In this document: one piece after another, positions 47,212-47,673 of the stretch
Layout: every line of letters starts with the position of its first letter
Numbering within the stretch: the stretch's first letter is position 1
Source: Actinomortierella ambigua
Taxonomy: Eukaryota; Mortierellomycota; Mortierellomycetes; Mortierellales; Mortierellaceae
Assembly: GCA_016098155.1 (NCBI GenBank)
Contig: JAAAJB010000254.1
Span: forward strand, 1 to 47,673
Direction: 5' to 3'
Length of the DNA stretch: 47,673 nt
Made by a program: the position numbers and the translations under genes
The notes under the pieces: generated by a model
Databases searched by the model: none
What the model saw: only the letters and a program-made list of their open reading frames with translations
Told to the model about the DNA's origin: nothing

Positions 47212-47673
47212 GCGAGCCATTGGCAGCGCTTAAAGTGGTTTGATCGTCGCCTGTCAGAGGCCTTTCTTAGTCTTCGACTATCCCTCCCCTTCCCCCATCC
47301 ATCCCCTCAAGCCCCTGTGAATCAGGAGCAAGAACAGTCCGCGCTGGAGCCTGAGAAGACAGAGGAGCAGAGTTATGAGGTGGAGGAGGACGACAGCAGG
47401 CAAAGAGGAGATATGCTGAAGGAGGTGAAAGTCGAGGATGACGACCAGAATGAGGCATTTTCCTTGGCACCACACTCTCTCGCTGCGAGTACGGACGACA
47501 ACCATGGGTCTGTCATGGCACCCCTCTCCACCGAAACTGCTTCGCAACCTCAGTTTCCCGCTGCTGAAAGAATTAAGAACCCTGCATTTACGCCATCTGC
47601 ACGAAGACAACCTACACATGAGGCCCTTGGCCACGCTTCGAAGAAGATTCGCTTGCGTGGAGGCGTTGCTGCT
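47212..47673 (+). CDS. Partial acidic protein running off the right edge
   Basis: A plus-strand frame is open from 47212 to the end of the window with no stop, so the gene continues outside. It is Glu/Asp/Gln-rich (QEQEQSALEPEKTEEQ, VKVEDDDQNEAF), then Ser/Pro/Ala-rich, and ends at basic residues (SKKIRLRGG). The first in-frame ATG is at 47413. The earlier part may be a later exon (AG acceptors at 47209-47210 or 47269-47270), or the start may be that Met. I do not recognise the family. It is divergent from the methylthiotransferase gene. Confidence 0.5.

Overview
The window looks like nuclear DNA from an early-diverging filamentous fungus. I infer Mortierellomycotina or a close relative from the intron-rich genes, compact spacing and mixture of families; no single marker proves it. 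Introns are GT-AG, mostly 90-150 bases, and reading frames join cleanly across them, so most gene models here are exon joins whose phases were checked by hand. No rRNA, convincing tRNA, CRISPR array or intact mobile element was seen. One 31-base run of N (22747-22777) is an assembly gap inside an intron.

Layout. 1-3292 has no gene I can support (one 42-base tandem duplication). HIS3, imidazoleglycerol-phosphate dehydratase, lies on minus at 3293-4273. An Ariadne-type RBR E3 ligase runs plus at 5273-7708. An unrecognised five-exon gene is at 8305-10337 (plus). An SR-rich cyclophilin on minus (10389-12220) diverges from VMA21, the V-ATPase assembly factor (12385-12952, plus). A minus-strand gene at 13130-15406 encodes S4, RluA-like pseudouridine-synthase and HemK methyltransferase parts in one protein; it diverges from a GNAT acetyltransferase (15817-16539). 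Two plus-strand membrane-protein genes follow: a WSC-domain receptor-like protein (17039-20366) and an MTC6-like protein (20539-23803). SEC24, a COPII cargo adaptor, occupies 24417-28618. On minus are an F-box plus DTW-domain protein (28920-30782) and SmD1 (30925-31928). About 3.4 kb without a supported gene (31929-35354) carries long GA and CT tracts and leads into a 1822-residue hybrid histidine kinase (35355-42371). The right end has a U1A/U2B''-type snRNP protein (43189-44577), a CDK5RAP1-type tRNA methylthiotransferase on minus (44673-46925), and an open acidic reading frame running off the edge.

These are mostly independent housekeeping genes rather than an operon-like system. Several act on RNA or RNPs (SmD1, U1A-like, SR-cyclophilin, DTW acp3U enzyme, CDK5RAP1-like, HemK fusion), and two concern secretion (SEC24, VMA21). 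The strongest candidates for undescribed biology are two fusions. In the S4-RluA-HemK protein the RluA part has lost its catalytic aspartate while the methyltransferase motif is intact. The other joins an F-box to a tRNA-modifying DTW domain.
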